This document shows, piece by piece, positions 34,375 to 43,368 of a stretch of 64,000 bases of DNA. Both the position numbers and the translations under genes were made by a program. The DNA is taken from contig NZ_JAPEMU010000001.1 of the NCBI RefSeq assembly GCF_026342405.1, forward strand, positions 7,502,001-7,566,000, in the 5' to 3' direction. Under the pieces are notes generated by a model. That model saw nothing but the letters and a program-made list of their open reading frames with translations, made no database searches and had not been told where the DNA came from. The stretch comes from Kitasatospora sp. NBC_00240 (GTDB taxonomy: Bacteria > Actinomycetota > Actinomycetes > Streptomycetales > Streptomycetaceae). Every line of letters starts with the position of its first letter. The first letter of the stretch is position 1.

Positions 34375-34588
34375 GGCACGCCTTCCCCGCCGCTCCCCCG
34401 TGCGTCCGCGCGCGGGAGCGGCGGACCGGACCGCCGGTCCCGTCGCCACCTCTCCCGTCCCCGCCGGTCCGGTCCCGTCCCGTCACGTCCTTGCCCGGCG
34501 GGCCCCGGCCCGGCCGTCCCCCGGCCGTCCGGAGCCTTCCCGGCCGGCACCGCGGCGCAGCCGCCGGATCTCGCCCGAGGAGTACCGA

Positions 34589-36361
34589 ATGAAGCCCCCC
34601 GCCCAGTCGGAGACCGGTCCGGCGACCATGCTGCCGGTCGGCTCCCCGGCGGCCGTCCGCAGCTACGTCCGGCTGCTCGCCCGGCGCCACCGTGCCAACT
34701 TCGGCGCGGTCGTCGGGCTGCACGGTGTCGCGACGGTGGCCGGGCTGGTCGGGCCGTGGGTGCTCGGCCGGCTGGTCGAGTCGCTCGCCTCCGGCAGTGC
34801 CGAGGGCGCCATCGCGGCGGCCGTCGGCTGGTACCTGCTGGCGCTGCTGGTCCAGTCCGCCTTCACCTGGTGGTCCCGGCTGCGCGGTGGAGTCCTGGGA
34901 GAGGAGGTGCTCGCCGACCTCCGGGAGGACTTCCTGGTCCGTTCGGTCGCCCTGCCGCCCGGCGTGCTGGAGCGGGCCGGCACGGGTGACCTCGTCTCCC
35001 GGGGCACCACCGACATCGACCGGCTCTCCAAGTCGGTCCGCGAGGCGGTGCCCGAGCTGGCCGTCGCCGTGGTCTCGCTGGTGCTGGTGCTGGGCGCGCT
35101 GGTGGTCACCTCGCCGCTGCTCGCCCTCACCGCCGTCATCGGCCTGCCGCTGCTGCTGGCCAGCTCCCGCTGGTACTTCCGGCGTGCCCCGCAGTCCTAC
35201 CGCTCCGAGTCGGCCGGGTACGCGGCGGTCAACACGGTGCTGGCCGAGACGGTCGACGCGGGCCGGACGGTCGAGACGCTGCGGCTGGGCGAGGACCGGA
35301 TCCGCCTCACCGACCGCAAGCTCGGCGAGTGGCTGGCCTGGGAGCGCTACACGCTCTGGCTCCGCTCGGTCTGGTTCCCCACCATCGACGCCGTCTACAC
35401 GCTCGCGGTGCTGGGCACCCTGGTGCTCGGCGGGCTGTTCACCCTCCGGGGCTGGATCAGTGTGGGCCAGCTGACCACCGGTGTGCTCTACGCGCAGGCG
35501 CTCACCGGTCCGGTCGACCTGATCCTGCGCTGGTACGACGAGCTCCAGATCGGCCAGGCCTCGCTGGCCCGGCTGGTCGGGGTCCGCGAGGTGGAGGATC
35601 CGGAGACGGACGACTCGGTCCACCCGGACGGGCACCGGGTGGAGGCCACCGAGGTGCGGTTCGGCTACCGGGAGGGCGCCGACGTGCTGCACGGCATCAG
35701 CCTGGACGTGGCGCCGGGCAGCCGGGTGGCGCTGGTCGGCCCGTCCGGGGCCGGCAAGTCCACCCTGGGCCGTCTGCTGGCCGGGATCTACGCCCCGGGC
35801 CGGGGGAGTGTCACCCTCGGCGGCGCCTCGCTCGCGCGGATGCCCGCCGAGCGGGTCCGGGCCCGGGTGGCGCTGGTCAACCAGGAGCACCACGTGTTCG
35901 TCGGCACCCTGCGGGACAACCTGCGGCTGGCCGCGCCCGACGCCGACGACACCGAGTTGCGGGCCGCCCTGGACGCGGTGGACGCCGGTGAGTGGGTGGA
36001 CGGCCTGGCGGAGGGCCTGGACACCGAGGTCGGGTCGGGGGGTACGGCCCTGTCCCCGCCGCAGGCCCAGCAGCTGGCGCTGGCCCGGCTGGTCCTGGCG
36101 GACCCGCACACCCTGGTGCTGGACGAGGCCACCTCGCTGCTCGACCCCCGGGCCGCCCGGCACCTGGAGCGCTCGCTCTCCCGGGTGCTGGAGGGCCGGA
36201 CGGTGATCGCCATCGCCCACCGCCTGCACACCGCGCACGACGCGGACGTGATCGCGGTGGTCGAGGGCGGCCGGATCAGCGAGTACGGCAGCCATCCCGA
36301 GCTGGTCGCGGCCGGCGGCCCGTACGCGGCGCTCTGGCGCTCCTGGCGGGACGAGCGGTAG
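34589..36361 (+). CDS. ABC exporter half-transporter with degenerate signature (subunit 2)
   Basis: 590 aa from ATG 34589 with GAGGAG upstream. A six-TM exporter domain (about 25-330) precedes an NBD with intact Walker A GPSGAGKST (384-392), Walker B TLVLDEATSLLD and switch His544 (AIAHRLH). The signature is altered to LSPPQ (488-492), both glycines replaced by proline. The defects are complementary to subunit 1, which lacks Walker A and has a perfect LSGGQ, so the heterodimer should keep one canonical ATPase site. It lies 214 bp after subunit 1; that spacer shows only GC-rich sequence. A strong hairpin follows. Confidence 0.92.
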   Translation: MKPPAQSETGPATMLPVGSPAAVRSYVRLLARRHRANFGAVVGLHGVATVAGLVGPWVLGRLVESLASGSAEGAIAAAVGWYLLALLVQSAFTWWSRLRGGVLGEEVLADLREDFLVRSVALPPGVLERAGTGDLVSRGTTDIDRLSKSVREAVPELAVAVVSLVLVLGALVVTSPLLALTAVIGLPLLLASSRWYFRRAPQSYRSESAGYAAVNTVLAETVDAGRTVETLRLGEDRIRLTDRKLGEWLAWERYTLWLRSVWFPTIDAVYTLAVLGTLVLGGLFTLRGWISVGQLTTGVLYAQALTGPVDLILRWYDELQIGQASLARLVGVREVEDPETDDSVHPDGHRVEATEVRFGYREGADVLHGISLDVAPGSRVALVGPSGAGKSTLGRLLAGIYAPGRGSVTLGGASLARMPAERVRARVALVNQEHHVFVGTLRDNLRLAAPDADDTELRAALDAVDAGEWVDGLAEGLDTEVGSGGTALSPPQAQQLALARLVLADPHTLVLDEATSLLDPRAARHLERSLSRVLEGRTVIAIAHRLHTAHDADVIAVVEGGRISEYGSHPELVAAGGPYAALWRSWRDER

Positions 36362-36370
36362 TGCTGCCGC

Positions 36371-36414
36371 GCCCGCGCCGGGCCCCTCCGCATCCGGAGC
36401 AGCCCGGCGCGGGC
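36371..36414 (+). terminator. Strong hairpin terminator of the ABC exporter operon
   Basis: Perfect 13-bp arms 36371-36383 and 36402-36414; the 18-nt loop itself contains a CTCCG/CGGAG mini-stem. Located 10 bp after the exporter stop codon. Confidence 0.8.
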
Positions 36415-36622
36415 GCCGTTCGCCGTCCGGTCCTGCCCGGTGCCCTGATCGCCGGTCCTGCCTGCCCGGTGCCCCGCACGCCACCCCGGTGCCCTGATCG
36501 CCACCCCCGGGGGGGCGTCCGTTCCCGGCCGCTGGGCCGTTCGGGTGGGGCGGCGGGCCCGGGAGGGTCAGTCGCGGCCGGGCGAACGGACGAACCGCCG
36601 GCCCGGCACCCAGACTGCCGGG

Positions 36623-36874
36623 GTGACCAAAGTTTCGGACGGTTCGTCGTCGGCAGGCCCCGGGAAGAGCGAGATCGCCGGTGTCCCCACCCGCTATCTG
36701 GCGATCGGGGCGATCGTCGTCCTGGCGGTGTGGTTCCTGTTCGCCAACCTCGACAAGGTGAAGATCCAGTTCTGGGTGTTCACGGTCACCGCGCCGCTCT
36801 GGGTCGCGTTGCTGGCCACCCTGCTGGCCGGCGCCGCGCTGGGCTGGCTGCTCAAGGGCCGCCGGGCCAAGTGA
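36623..36874 (+). CDS. Small LapA-like (DUF1049) membrane protein
   Basis: 83 aa from GTG 36623; upstream in-frame codons from 36545 give an Arg-rich shadow. Two hydrophobic segments surround a short turn: YLAIGAIVVLAVWFLFANLD, KVKIQFWVFTVTAPLW and VALLATLLAGAALGWLL, ending GRRAK. The FxxxNxxxVxxxFW pattern is that of LapA/YciS-type inner-membrane proteins. In Gram-negatives these associate with LPS assembly; in actinomycetes the role is unknown. It ends 35 bp before the glu ATPase but is probably not functionally linked. Confidence 0.75.
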   Translation: MTKVSDGSSSAGPGKSEIAGVPTRYLAIGAIVVLAVWFLFANLDKVKIQFWVFTVTAPLWVALLATLLAGAALGWLLKGRRAK

Positions 36875-36909
36875 CGGACCTCCTCGACCCCTGAGGAGGG
36901 ATCACCCAG

Positions 36910-37662
36910 GTGAGCACCGCTGTCTTCACCCCGCTGATCGAGCTGAGCGGGGTCAACAAGCACTTCGGCGACCTGCACGTCCTGCAGGACATCGACCTGA
37001 CGGTGGGCCGCGGCGAGGTTGTCGTGGTGATCGGGCCGTCCGGCTCGGGCAAGTCCACCCTGTGCCGGACGATCAACCGGCTGGAGCCGATCGAGAGCGG
37101 CAGCATCCGGATCGACGGTGAGCCGCTGCCCGCCGAGGGCAAGGGCCTGGCGAAGCTGCGGGCCGAGGTCGGGATGGTCTTCCAGTCCTTCAACCTGTTC
37201 GCGCACAAGACCGTGCTGCAGAACGTCTCGCTGGCCCAGGTCAAGGTCCGGGGCCGGGGCCGGGCCGAGGCGGACGCGAAGTCCCGGGCGCTGCTGGACC
37301 GGGTGGGGCTGGCCTCGCAGGAGGACAAGTACCCGGCGCAGCTCTCCGGCGGCCAGCAGCAGCGCGTCGCGATCGCCCGGGCGCTGGCGATGGACCCCAA
37401 GGCGCTGCTGTTCGACGAGCCCACCTCGGCGCTCGACCCCGAGATGATCAACGAGGTGCTGGACGTGATGCGCCTGCTGGCGCACGAGGGCATGACCATG
37501 GTGGTGGTCACCCACGAGATGGGGTTCGCCCGGGCCTCCGCCAACCGGGTGGTGTTCATGGCCGACGGCCGGATCGTCGAGGACCGCAGCCCCGAGGCCT
37601 TCTTCGACGCTCCCGAGAGCGCGCGGGCCCGGGACTTCCTCTCCAAGATCCTCAAGCACTGA
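36910..37662 (+). CDS. gluA: Amino-acid (glutamate-type) ABC importer ATPase
   Basis: 250 aa from GTG 36910 behind GAGGAGGGATCAC. One NBD with Walker A GPSGSGKST (42-50), Q-loop MVFQSFNLF, signature LSGGQQQR, Walker B ALLFDEPTSALD and switch His in VVVTHEMGF. The FNLFAHKTVLQN and THEMGFAR blocks are typical of polar-amino-acid (GlnQ/GluA) ATPases. First gene of an ATPase, binding protein, permease, permease operon, the gluABCD order of actinomycetes. Substrate glutamate is inferred from that order. Confidence 0.92.
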   Translation: MSTAVFTPLIELSGVNKHFGDLHVLQDIDLTVGRGEVVVVIGPSGSGKSTLCRTINRLEPIESGSIRIDGEPLPAEGKGLAKLRAEVGMVFQSFNLFAHKTVLQNVSLAQVKVRGRGRAEADAKSRALLDRVGLASQEDKYPAQLSGGQQQRVAIARALAMDPKALLFDEPTSALDPEMINEVLDVMRLLAHEGMTMVVVTHEMGFARASANRVVFMADGRIVEDRSPEAFFDAPESARARDFLSKILKH

Positions 37663-37670
37663 GGGGCGCC

Positions 37671-38567
37671 ATGACGACCGTCCGACGCGCCCTCGCCGCC
37701 CTCGCCGTGCTGGTGCTGCTCGCCGCCTGCGGCAAGCCCGGCACCCCGCCGCCCAAGGGCCCGCAGCCGAGCGCGCTGCCCTCGTACCAGGTCCGCACCG
37801 GGGAGGTGATCAACGGCTCGCCCACCCTGGACGCCGCCCGCGGCCGTGGGCACCTGGTGATCGGCGCCAAGGAGGACCAGCCCTACCTGGGCCAGAAGGA
37901 CCCCGCCACCGGCGTCTACTCGGGCTTCGACATCGAGATCGCCAAGATGGTCGGCGCCTACCTCGGCTTCGGCCCGGACCGCATCCAGTTCCGGACCATC
38001 GCCTCCGCCAACCGTGAGACGGCGCTGCAGAACGGCCAGGTCGACTACTACGTGGGCACCTACACGATCAACGCCAACCGCAAGAAGCTGGTCGGCTTCG
38101 CCGGGCCCTACTTCGTCGCGGGCCAGTCCCTGCTGGTGCGCCGGAGCGACGACAGCATCCACGGGCCGCAGGACCTGGCCGGCAAGAAGGTCTGCTCGGC
38201 GGCGGGCTCCACCCCGTACCAGCGGATCGAGAAGGACTACCCGCAGGCGGACCTGGTCGCCTACGACACCTACTCGGCCTGCGTGGACAACCTGGTCACC
38301 GGGCAGGTCGCCGCCGTCACCACCGACAACGCCATCCTGCAGGGCTACGCCGCCAAGGTGCCGGACGAGCTGAAGATCGCCGGGGAGCCCTTCTCCAAGG
38401 AGCCGTACGGGATCGGCACCCCGCGCGAGGACACGGTGCTGCGGCTGGCCCTGGACGACGCGCTGGCCGCGCACGAGAAGAACGGCGACTGGAAGAAGGC
38501 CTACGACGCGACGCTCGGCCTGTCCGGCGTGCCGGCCCCCGCCCCGCCGCCGATCGACCGGTACTGA
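37671..38567 (+). CDS. gluB: Glutamate-type solute-binding lipoprotein
   Basis: 298 aa; ATG 8 bp after gluA. Signal peptide with lipobox LLAAC and lipidated Cys20, followed by a Pro-rich tether. The solute-binding family 3 domain contains GHLVIGAKEDQPYLG, FDIEIAKMVGAYLG, RETALQNGQVDYYVGTYTIN and GKKVCSAAGSTPYQRI. It captures an acidic or polar amino acid outside the membrane and delivers it to GluCD. Two Cys in the C-terminal lobe (KKVCSAAG, YSACVDN) could form a disulfide. Confidence 0.92.
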   Translation: MTTVRRALAALAVLVLLAACGKPGTPPPKGPQPSALPSYQVRTGEVINGSPTLDAARGRGHLVIGAKEDQPYLGQKDPATGVYSGFDIEIAKMVGAYLGFGPDRIQFRTIASANRETALQNGQVDYYVGTYTINANRKKLVGFAGPYFVAGQSLLVRRSDDSIHGPQDLAGKKVCSAAGSTPYQRIEKDYPQADLVAYDTYSACVDNLVTGQVAAVTTDNAILQGYAAKVPDELKIAGEPFSKEPYGIGTPREDTVLRLALDDALAAHEKNGDWKKAYDATLGLSGVPAPAPPPIDRY

Positions 38568-38579
38568 GGAGCGCGCGGT

Positions 38580-39224
38580 ATGAAAGTCCTGACCGACAAC
38601 TGGTCGACGTACTGGCACGGCTTCGTCGGCACGCTGGAACTGACCGTGGTCAGTTCCGCGCTGGCCCTGCTGCTCGGCGTGCTGATCGCGAGCTTCCGGG
38701 TCTCGCCGATCCGGGCCCTGCGGGCCTTCGGCACCGGCTGGGTGACGATCCTGCGCAACACCCCGCTGACCCTGCTGTTCTTCATCGTGGTGCTCGGCCT
38801 GCCGCGCTTCGACATCGTGCTGCCGTTCTTCACCTTCTCGGTGCTGGCGCTCGGCTGCTACACCTCGGCCTTCATCTGCGAGGTGCTGCGCTCGGGCATC
38901 AACACCGTGCCGCTCGGGCAGGGCGAGGCGGCCCGCAGTCTCGGCATGACCTTCGGTCAGACGCTGGGCCTGGTGGTGCTCCCGCAGGCCTACCGGTCGG
39001 TGGTGGCGCCGATCGGCAGCGTGCTGATCGCGCTCGCCAAGAACTCCGCGATCGCCGGCTCGTTCAGCGTGGTCGAACTGCTCGGCACCTACCGGACCAT
39101 CAACGAGCTGGGGTACGGCATCGTCTGGACCTTCGTCTGGATCGCGGTCGGCTACCTGGTCATCACCCTGGCCATCAGCGCCGTCTTCAACCTCCTCGAA
39201 CGACGAACGGCGGTGTCCCGGTGA
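38580..39224 (+). CDS. gluC: Glutamate-type ABC importer permease C
   Basis: 214 aa; ATG with GAGGAGCG upstream, 12 bp after gluB. HisMQ-type permease with five hydrophobic segments and the cytosolic EAA-type loop LGQGEAARSLGMTFGQTLGLV followed by VLPQAYRSVVAPIG (described in pieces). ILRNTPLTLLFFIVVLGLP is family-typical. It forms the transmembrane channel together with GluD; the genes overlap by 4 nt (GTGA). Confidence 0.92.
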   Translation: MKVLTDNWSTYWHGFVGTLELTVVSSALALLLGVLIASFRVSPIRALRAFGTGWVTILRNTPLTLLFFIVVLGLPRFDIVLPFFTFSVLALGCYTSAFICEVLRSGINTVPLGQGEAARSLGMTFGQTLGLVVLPQAYRSVVAPIGSVLIALAKNSAIAGSFSVVELLGTYRTINELGYGIVWTFVWIAVGYLVITLAISAVFNLLERRTAVSR

Positions 39225-40150
39225 CCGCTCCCCCCTCCGTCCGGCCGGCCGTCCGCCCCTCCGCGCGGCGGTCGGCGCCCGCCTCCGCCCTGTACGACGT
39301 GCCCGGCCCGAAGGCGGTGGCCCGGCACCGGATGTACGGGGTGCTCGCGCTGCTGGCGATCGCCGCGCTGCTCGGCTGGGTGGTCTACATGCTGTTCCAC
39401 ACCCAGCAGTTCACCTACCAGAAGTGGATGGCCTTCGAGTACCGGGGGGTTCAGGAGCTGCTGCTGCGAGGCCTCGGCCGCACCCTGGAGGCCTTCGGCT
39501 GGACGGTGCTGTTCGCGCTGCCGTTCGGCGCGCTGTTCGCGGCCGGCCGGCTCTCCGAGCACCGGGTGGTGCGCTGGGTGTCCACGGTGGTGGTGGAGTT
39601 CTTCCGGGCGATGCCGCTGCTGGTGATGATCTTCTTCATCTTCGTCGCGCTGAAGGTCCAGCCGCTCTGGGCGCTGGTCGCCGGCCTCACCCTCTACAAC
39701 GGCTCGGTGCTGGCCGAGGTCTTCCGGGCCGGGGTGCTGGCGGTGCCCGCCGGCCAGCGGGAGGCGGCGTACGCGCTGGGTATGCGCAAGACCCAGGTGA
39801 TGGCCGCCGTCCTGGTGCCGCAGGCCAACCGGGCGATGCTGCCGGCCATCATCAGCCAGCTGGTGGTGGCCCTCAAGGACACCTCGCTCGGGTTCCTGAT
39901 CACCTACGAGGAGTTCCTGCACGCGGGGAAGCTGATCGCCACCAACCTGGACTACGACCTGCCCTTCATCCCGGTGGTGATGGTGATCGCGCCGGTCTAC
40001 ATCGGGATGTGCCTGGCGCTCTCCTGGCTGGCCCGCTGGGTGGAGGGGCGCAGCCGGCGCAGCCCGCGGATCAGGGGCGGCGCCCCGGTCGCCGAGGCGG
40101 GCGTGGTGCCCGGCCTGCCCCCGGGGGTGCCGCCGGAGGCTCAGCAGTAG
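39221..40150 (+). CDS. gluD: Glutamate-type ABC importer permease D
   Basis: 309 aa from GTG 39221, overlapping gluC. Longer N-terminal cytosolic region (about 40 residues, Pro/Arg/Ala-rich), then one TM, a periplasmic-side segment and a HisM-type core. FFRAMPLLVMIFFIFVALKV and the EAA loop GQREAAYALGMRKTQVMAAV with VPQANRAMLP are present. The C-terminal tail (RSRRSPRIRGGAPVAEAG) is basic and cytosolic. Terminal gene of the operon, followed by the hairpin at 40158-40198. Confidence 0.92.
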   Translation: MTAPPSVRPAVRPSARRSAPASALYDVPGPKAVARHRMYGVLALLAIAALLGWVVYMLFHTQQFTYQKWMAFEYRGVQELLLRGLGRTLEAFGWTVLFALPFGALFAAGRLSEHRVVRWVSTVVVEFFRAMPLLVMIFFIFVALKVQPLWALVAGLTLYNGSVLAEVFRAGVLAVPAGQREAAYALGMRKTQVMAAVLVPQANRAMLPAIISQLVVALKDTSLGFLITYEEFLHAGKLIATNLDYDLPFIPVVMVIAPVYIGMCLALSWLARWVEGRSRRSPRIRGGAPVAEAGVVPGLPPGVPPEAQQ

Positions 40151-40157
40151 GCCCGGA

Positions 40158-40198
40158 GCGGCCGGGCCGCGCCGCGATGCGACGTACGGCCCGGCCGC
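40158..40198. terminator. Hairpin between convergent gluD and ABC permease genes
   Basis: Perfect 11-bp arms 40158-40168 and 40188-40198 with a 19-nt loop. It lies between two converging stop codons and could act on both strands. Confidence 0.75.
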
Positions 40199-40211
40199 CC
40201 TGTTCACCGCA

Positions 40212-42524
40212 CTACTCGTTGTGCAGCACCTCGGCGATGGTGAGCCGGGCCGCCGACCGGGCCGGCAGCAGCGCACCGAGGGCGGCGATCGCCACCCCGG
40301 CCAGGACCAGCAGCGCCAGGCCCGCCGGGTGCCAGACGGCCTTCATGGACTCCGGGAACACCACGGACCCGACGTGGTCCACGATCAGGCGGTGCCCGGC
40401 GATCCCGAGCGGGACGCCGGCCAGCCCGGCGAGCACGCCCGGCGCCGCCACCGAGGTCACGGTCATCAGCACCACCTGGCGCGGCGTCATCCCGACCGCC
40501 TTGAGCATGCCCAGGTCCCGGCGGCGCTCCCGGGTGTTCAGCAGCACCGTGTGGAAGACACCGAGCGCGGCCACGGCGGTCAGCAGCAGGGTGAACACCG
40601 AGGCGAAGGTGACGACGGTGGTCGTCGCGGTGTTCCCGGTGCCCGCCGGCATCGGGTACAGGCCGGGCTCGGCCGCCCGGACGGCCTCGGTGAAGGCCTG
40701 GACGTCCGTGCCCGGGGCCAGCTCGACCGCGTAGTTGACCGGCACGGCGTCGGGGGCGAGTGCGGTCAGGGTCGGCCAGCTCGACCACATCCGGTCGCCG
40801 CCGCCGCTGATCAGCTCGCCGACCACGGTCACCGGTGTCTGCCGGCCGTCCAGCTCCATGGTGGTCCGGTCGCCGACCGCCAGTCCGTGCTGCTTCAGGA
40901 ACAGCGGCGCGGCGACCACCTCGCCCGGCCCGGCGAGCCAGCGCCCGGCCACGATCTGGGCGGCCATGCCCGGGTCGTCGTCGCCGCGCTGGAAGAAGAC
41001 CGTGTCGGGCTGGGTGTACCCGGCGAGCCGGACGTCGACGACGGCGTGCGCCGTCACCCGGGTCACGCCCGGCCGGGACCGCACCAGCGACTCCAGCTCA
41101 CGGTCGCCCAGCCGGGGAAGCGTCTCCCCGAAGGCGGGCCGCCCCACCCAGACGACCGCCTCGGGTCCGGTGCGGCCGGCCTGCGTTCCGCCGTACGCGA
41201 CCATGGTGCTGGTCAGGCCGGTCGTCAGGGTGACCGTGGTGACGCCGAGCAGGACGGCCGCCAGGGTCAGCGCGGTGCGGGCCGGGCGGGCGAACGGGTG
41301 GCCCAGGCCAAGGCTGACCGCACGCGGCAGCCGGCTGCCGCCCAGCCGGCGCTGGACCGCGAGGCCCCGGCCGGTCCGCGGGGCGCTGCCGGCACTGATG
41401 GCCTGCGCCGCGGAGAGGCGGTGTGCGCGCAGCGCGGGCAGCAAGGCCGCCAGCAGGACCAGGGCCGGCATGCCGAGCAGGCAGACCACGGACACCCACG
41501 GCGCGATCTCGACGACCGCGCTGCCCCGCCGCACCCCCTGGAAGGCGGCGTCCAGGACGGGTTCCGCCAGCAGCCCGCCGGCCAGCGTGCCCAGCGCGCT
41601 GCCCACCACGGCCGGCAGCGAGACCATCACCAGGTGGACCGCCACCACCTGGTTGGGGGTGAAGCCCAGGGCCTTGAGCACGCCGGTCCGGCGGAACCCG
41701 GAGACCACCGCGCCGCCGACCACGTTGGCGACGATCAGGACGGAGACCGCCAGCCCGAGGACCCCGAACAGGGTCATGAACGGCAGGTAGTCCCTGGCCG
41801 TCCCGGCGTAGGCCTCCTTGAGGGTCAGATGGGACTGCGCGGACACCAGCGCACCCGGCGGCAGCCCGGCGGTGACCGCGTCCAGGGCCGAGCCGACCTC
41901 CGGCGCGGTGCCGGCGGCGGTGAAGCGGTAGAGCATCTGGACGGCGTCCGGGTGCAGCGCGCCGATCTGCTCCGGCACCACCCAGGCGTCGGCGGAGCGG
42001 CTCATGCTGGTGGCGACGCCGACGACGGTCAGCGGCGGGCTGCCGGGCGCGTCGATCGTCGTCCCCAGCAGGTCCGCCAGCACCAGCCCGGTGTAGTCCT
42101 GGTTGAGCACCAGCTCTCCGGGAGCGGCGGCCCAGCGCCCGGCCAGCAGCGCGGGCCGGTCCACCGCGGCGGCCGCCGGGTCCGCCCGGCCGACCACCTT
42201 CAGGGTCCCGGCCGGGAACCCGGGCCAGCCCTTGACGACCTTGACCGACCCCTGGCCGAACGGGCCCTCGGCCGCCTGGACGCCCGGCCGCCGGGCGGCC
42301 TCGGCCAGCTCGGCGGCCGACACGCCGGCCGGGTCGTAGGTGGCCACCACATGGGCGCCGTGCTGCCGGCCGAAGGCCTGGTCGAACGGGGCCGAGACGG
42401 CGTCCAGCAGGCCCAGCGCGAGCATCACGGTCGTGGTGGAGCAGAGCACCACCAGGCCGACCACCACGCTCTGCAGCCGCCGGCGGCGTACGGCCGCCCA
42501 CGCGGCCCGCCACACCGCGCTCAC
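40212..42524 (-). CDS. FtsX/MacB-type ABC transporter permease
   Basis: 770 aa from GTG 42524, which overlaps the ATPase stop (GTGA); an upstream in-frame start would lie inside the ATPase gene. Topology is TM near the N-terminus (VVVGLVVLCSTTTVMLALG), a large extracellular domain, three TMs (around LFGVLGLAVSVLIVANVVGG), a central linker, then the same pattern repeated: TM, extracellular domain, three TMs (FASVFTLLLTAVAALGVF, LGALLPARSAARL). This is the duplicated FtsX arrangement. Such systems export lipids or peptides, or sense peptide antibiotics. Divergent two-component genes suggest regulated stress response. Confidence 0.9.
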   Translation of the reverse strand: MSAVWRAAWAAVRRRRLQSVVVGLVVLCSTTTVMLALGLLDAVSAPFDQAFGRQHGAHVVATYDPAGVSAAELAEAARRPGVQAAEGPFGQGSVKVVKGWPGFPAGTLKVVGRADPAAAAVDRPALLAGRWAAAPGELVLNQDYTGLVLADLLGTTIDAPGSPPLTVVGVATSMSRSADAWVVPEQIGALHPDAVQMLYRFTAAGTAPEVGSALDAVTAGLPPGALVSAQSHLTLKEAYAGTARDYLPFMTLFGVLGLAVSVLIVANVVGGAVVSGFRRTGVLKALGFTPNQVVAVHLVMVSLPAVVGSALGTLAGGLLAEPVLDAAFQGVRRGSAVVEIAPWVSVVCLLGMPALVLLAALLPALRAHRLSAAQAISAGSAPRTGRGLAVQRRLGGSRLPRAVSLGLGHPFARPARTALTLAAVLLGVTTVTLTTGLTSTMVAYGGTQAGRTGPEAVVWVGRPAFGETLPRLGDRELESLVRSRPGVTRVTAHAVVDVRLAGYTQPDTVFFQRGDDDPGMAAQIVAGRWLAGPGEVVAAPLFLKQHGLAVGDRTTMELDGRQTPVTVVGELISGGGDRMWSSWPTLTALAPDAVPVNYAVELAPGTDVQAFTEAVRAAEPGLYPMPAGTGNTATTTVVTFASVFTLLLTAVAALGVFHTVLLNTRERRRDLGMLKAVGMTPRQVVLMTVTSVAAPGVLAGLAGVPLGIAGHRLIVDHVGSVVFPESMKAVWHPAGLALLVLAGVAIAALGALLPARSAARLTIAEVLHNE

Positions 42525-43231
42525 GACGACCGCTCCAGCACGCTCTCGCGGGCCACCCGGCCGTCGGCGAACTCGATCAGCCGGCTGGCGCACCGGGTGG
42601 CGAGCCGCGGGTCGTGGGTGACGATCAGCAGGGTCTGGCCGATCTGGTTGAGGTCGATCAGCAGGTCCATCACCTGCTCGCCGGCGCGGCTGTCCAACGC
42701 GCCGGTCGGCTCGTCCGCCAGCAGCAGGGCCGGGCGGTTCATCAGGGCCCGGGCGACGGCCACCCGTTGGCGCTCGCCGCCGCTCAGGGTCGCCGGGTAG
42801 GCGTCCTTGCGGTCCGCGATGCCCAGTTCGTCGAGGAGTTCGAGCGCCCGGCGGCGGGCCTGGCGGGCCGGGGTCCCGGTCAGCTGGGCGGAGAGCGCGA
42901 CGTTGTCCAGGGCCGGCAGGTCGTCGATCAGGTTGAAGAACTGGAAGATCATGCCCACCTGCCGGCGCCGGAACAGCGCCAGCCCGGTCTCGTTGAGGCT
43001 GCCGAGGTCCTCGCCGCCCACCCGGACCGTGCCGGCGGTCGGGCGGTCCAGGCCGGCCACCATGTTGAGCAGGGTCGACTTGCCGCAGCCGGACGGACCC
43101 ATCACCGCGACCGCCTCGCCGGCCCGGATCTCCAGCGACACCCCGTCCAGGGCCGTCGCCTCGCCGTACTCCTTGCGCACGGCGTCCAGCCGTACGACGA
43201 CCGGCTGCGCGCTGTCGTGATCTGTAGTCAT
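42521..43231 (-). CDS. ABC transporter ATPase (MacB/LolD-type)
   Basis: 236 aa from ATG 43231. Walker A GPSGCGKST near residue 45, signature LSGGERQR, Walker B ALLLADEPTGALD, switch His in IVTHDPRLA. MIFQFFNLIDDLPALDNVAL is the LolD/MacB Q-loop region. It partners the permease that overlaps its end. Divergent from the sensor-kinase gene at 43369, with a 137-bp shared control region. Confidence 0.93.
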   Translation of the reverse strand: MTTDHDSAQPVVVRLDAVRKEYGEATALDGVSLEIRAGEAVAVMGPSGCGKSTLLNMVAGLDRPTAGTVRVGGEDLGSLNETGLALFRRRQVGMIFQFFNLIDDLPALDNVALSAQLTGTPARQARRRALELLDELGIADRKDAYPATLSGGERQRVAVARALMNRPALLLADEPTGALDSRAGEQVMDLLIDLNQIGQTLLIVTHDPRLATRCASRLIEFADGRVARESVLERSS

Positions 43232-43368
43232 GACATGAACCTAGAAGCGCCGCCGGCCCCCGGCATCAGCCCCCCGGTGTATCCGGCCCGGCCCGTCATC
43301 CTGCGGATGTACGGGGCCGGGTCCCGCGGAGGGATGCGGAACGCGGCGCGGACTGCCAAAGTGATCTT
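43232..43368. promoter_or_regulatory. Divergent promoter region (ABC transporter / two-component system)
   Basis: 137 bp between two start codons. An imperfect dyad CATCCTGCGGATG lies near 43297-43309. A plausible binding region for the response regulator, but no site can be defined. Confidence 0.35.
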
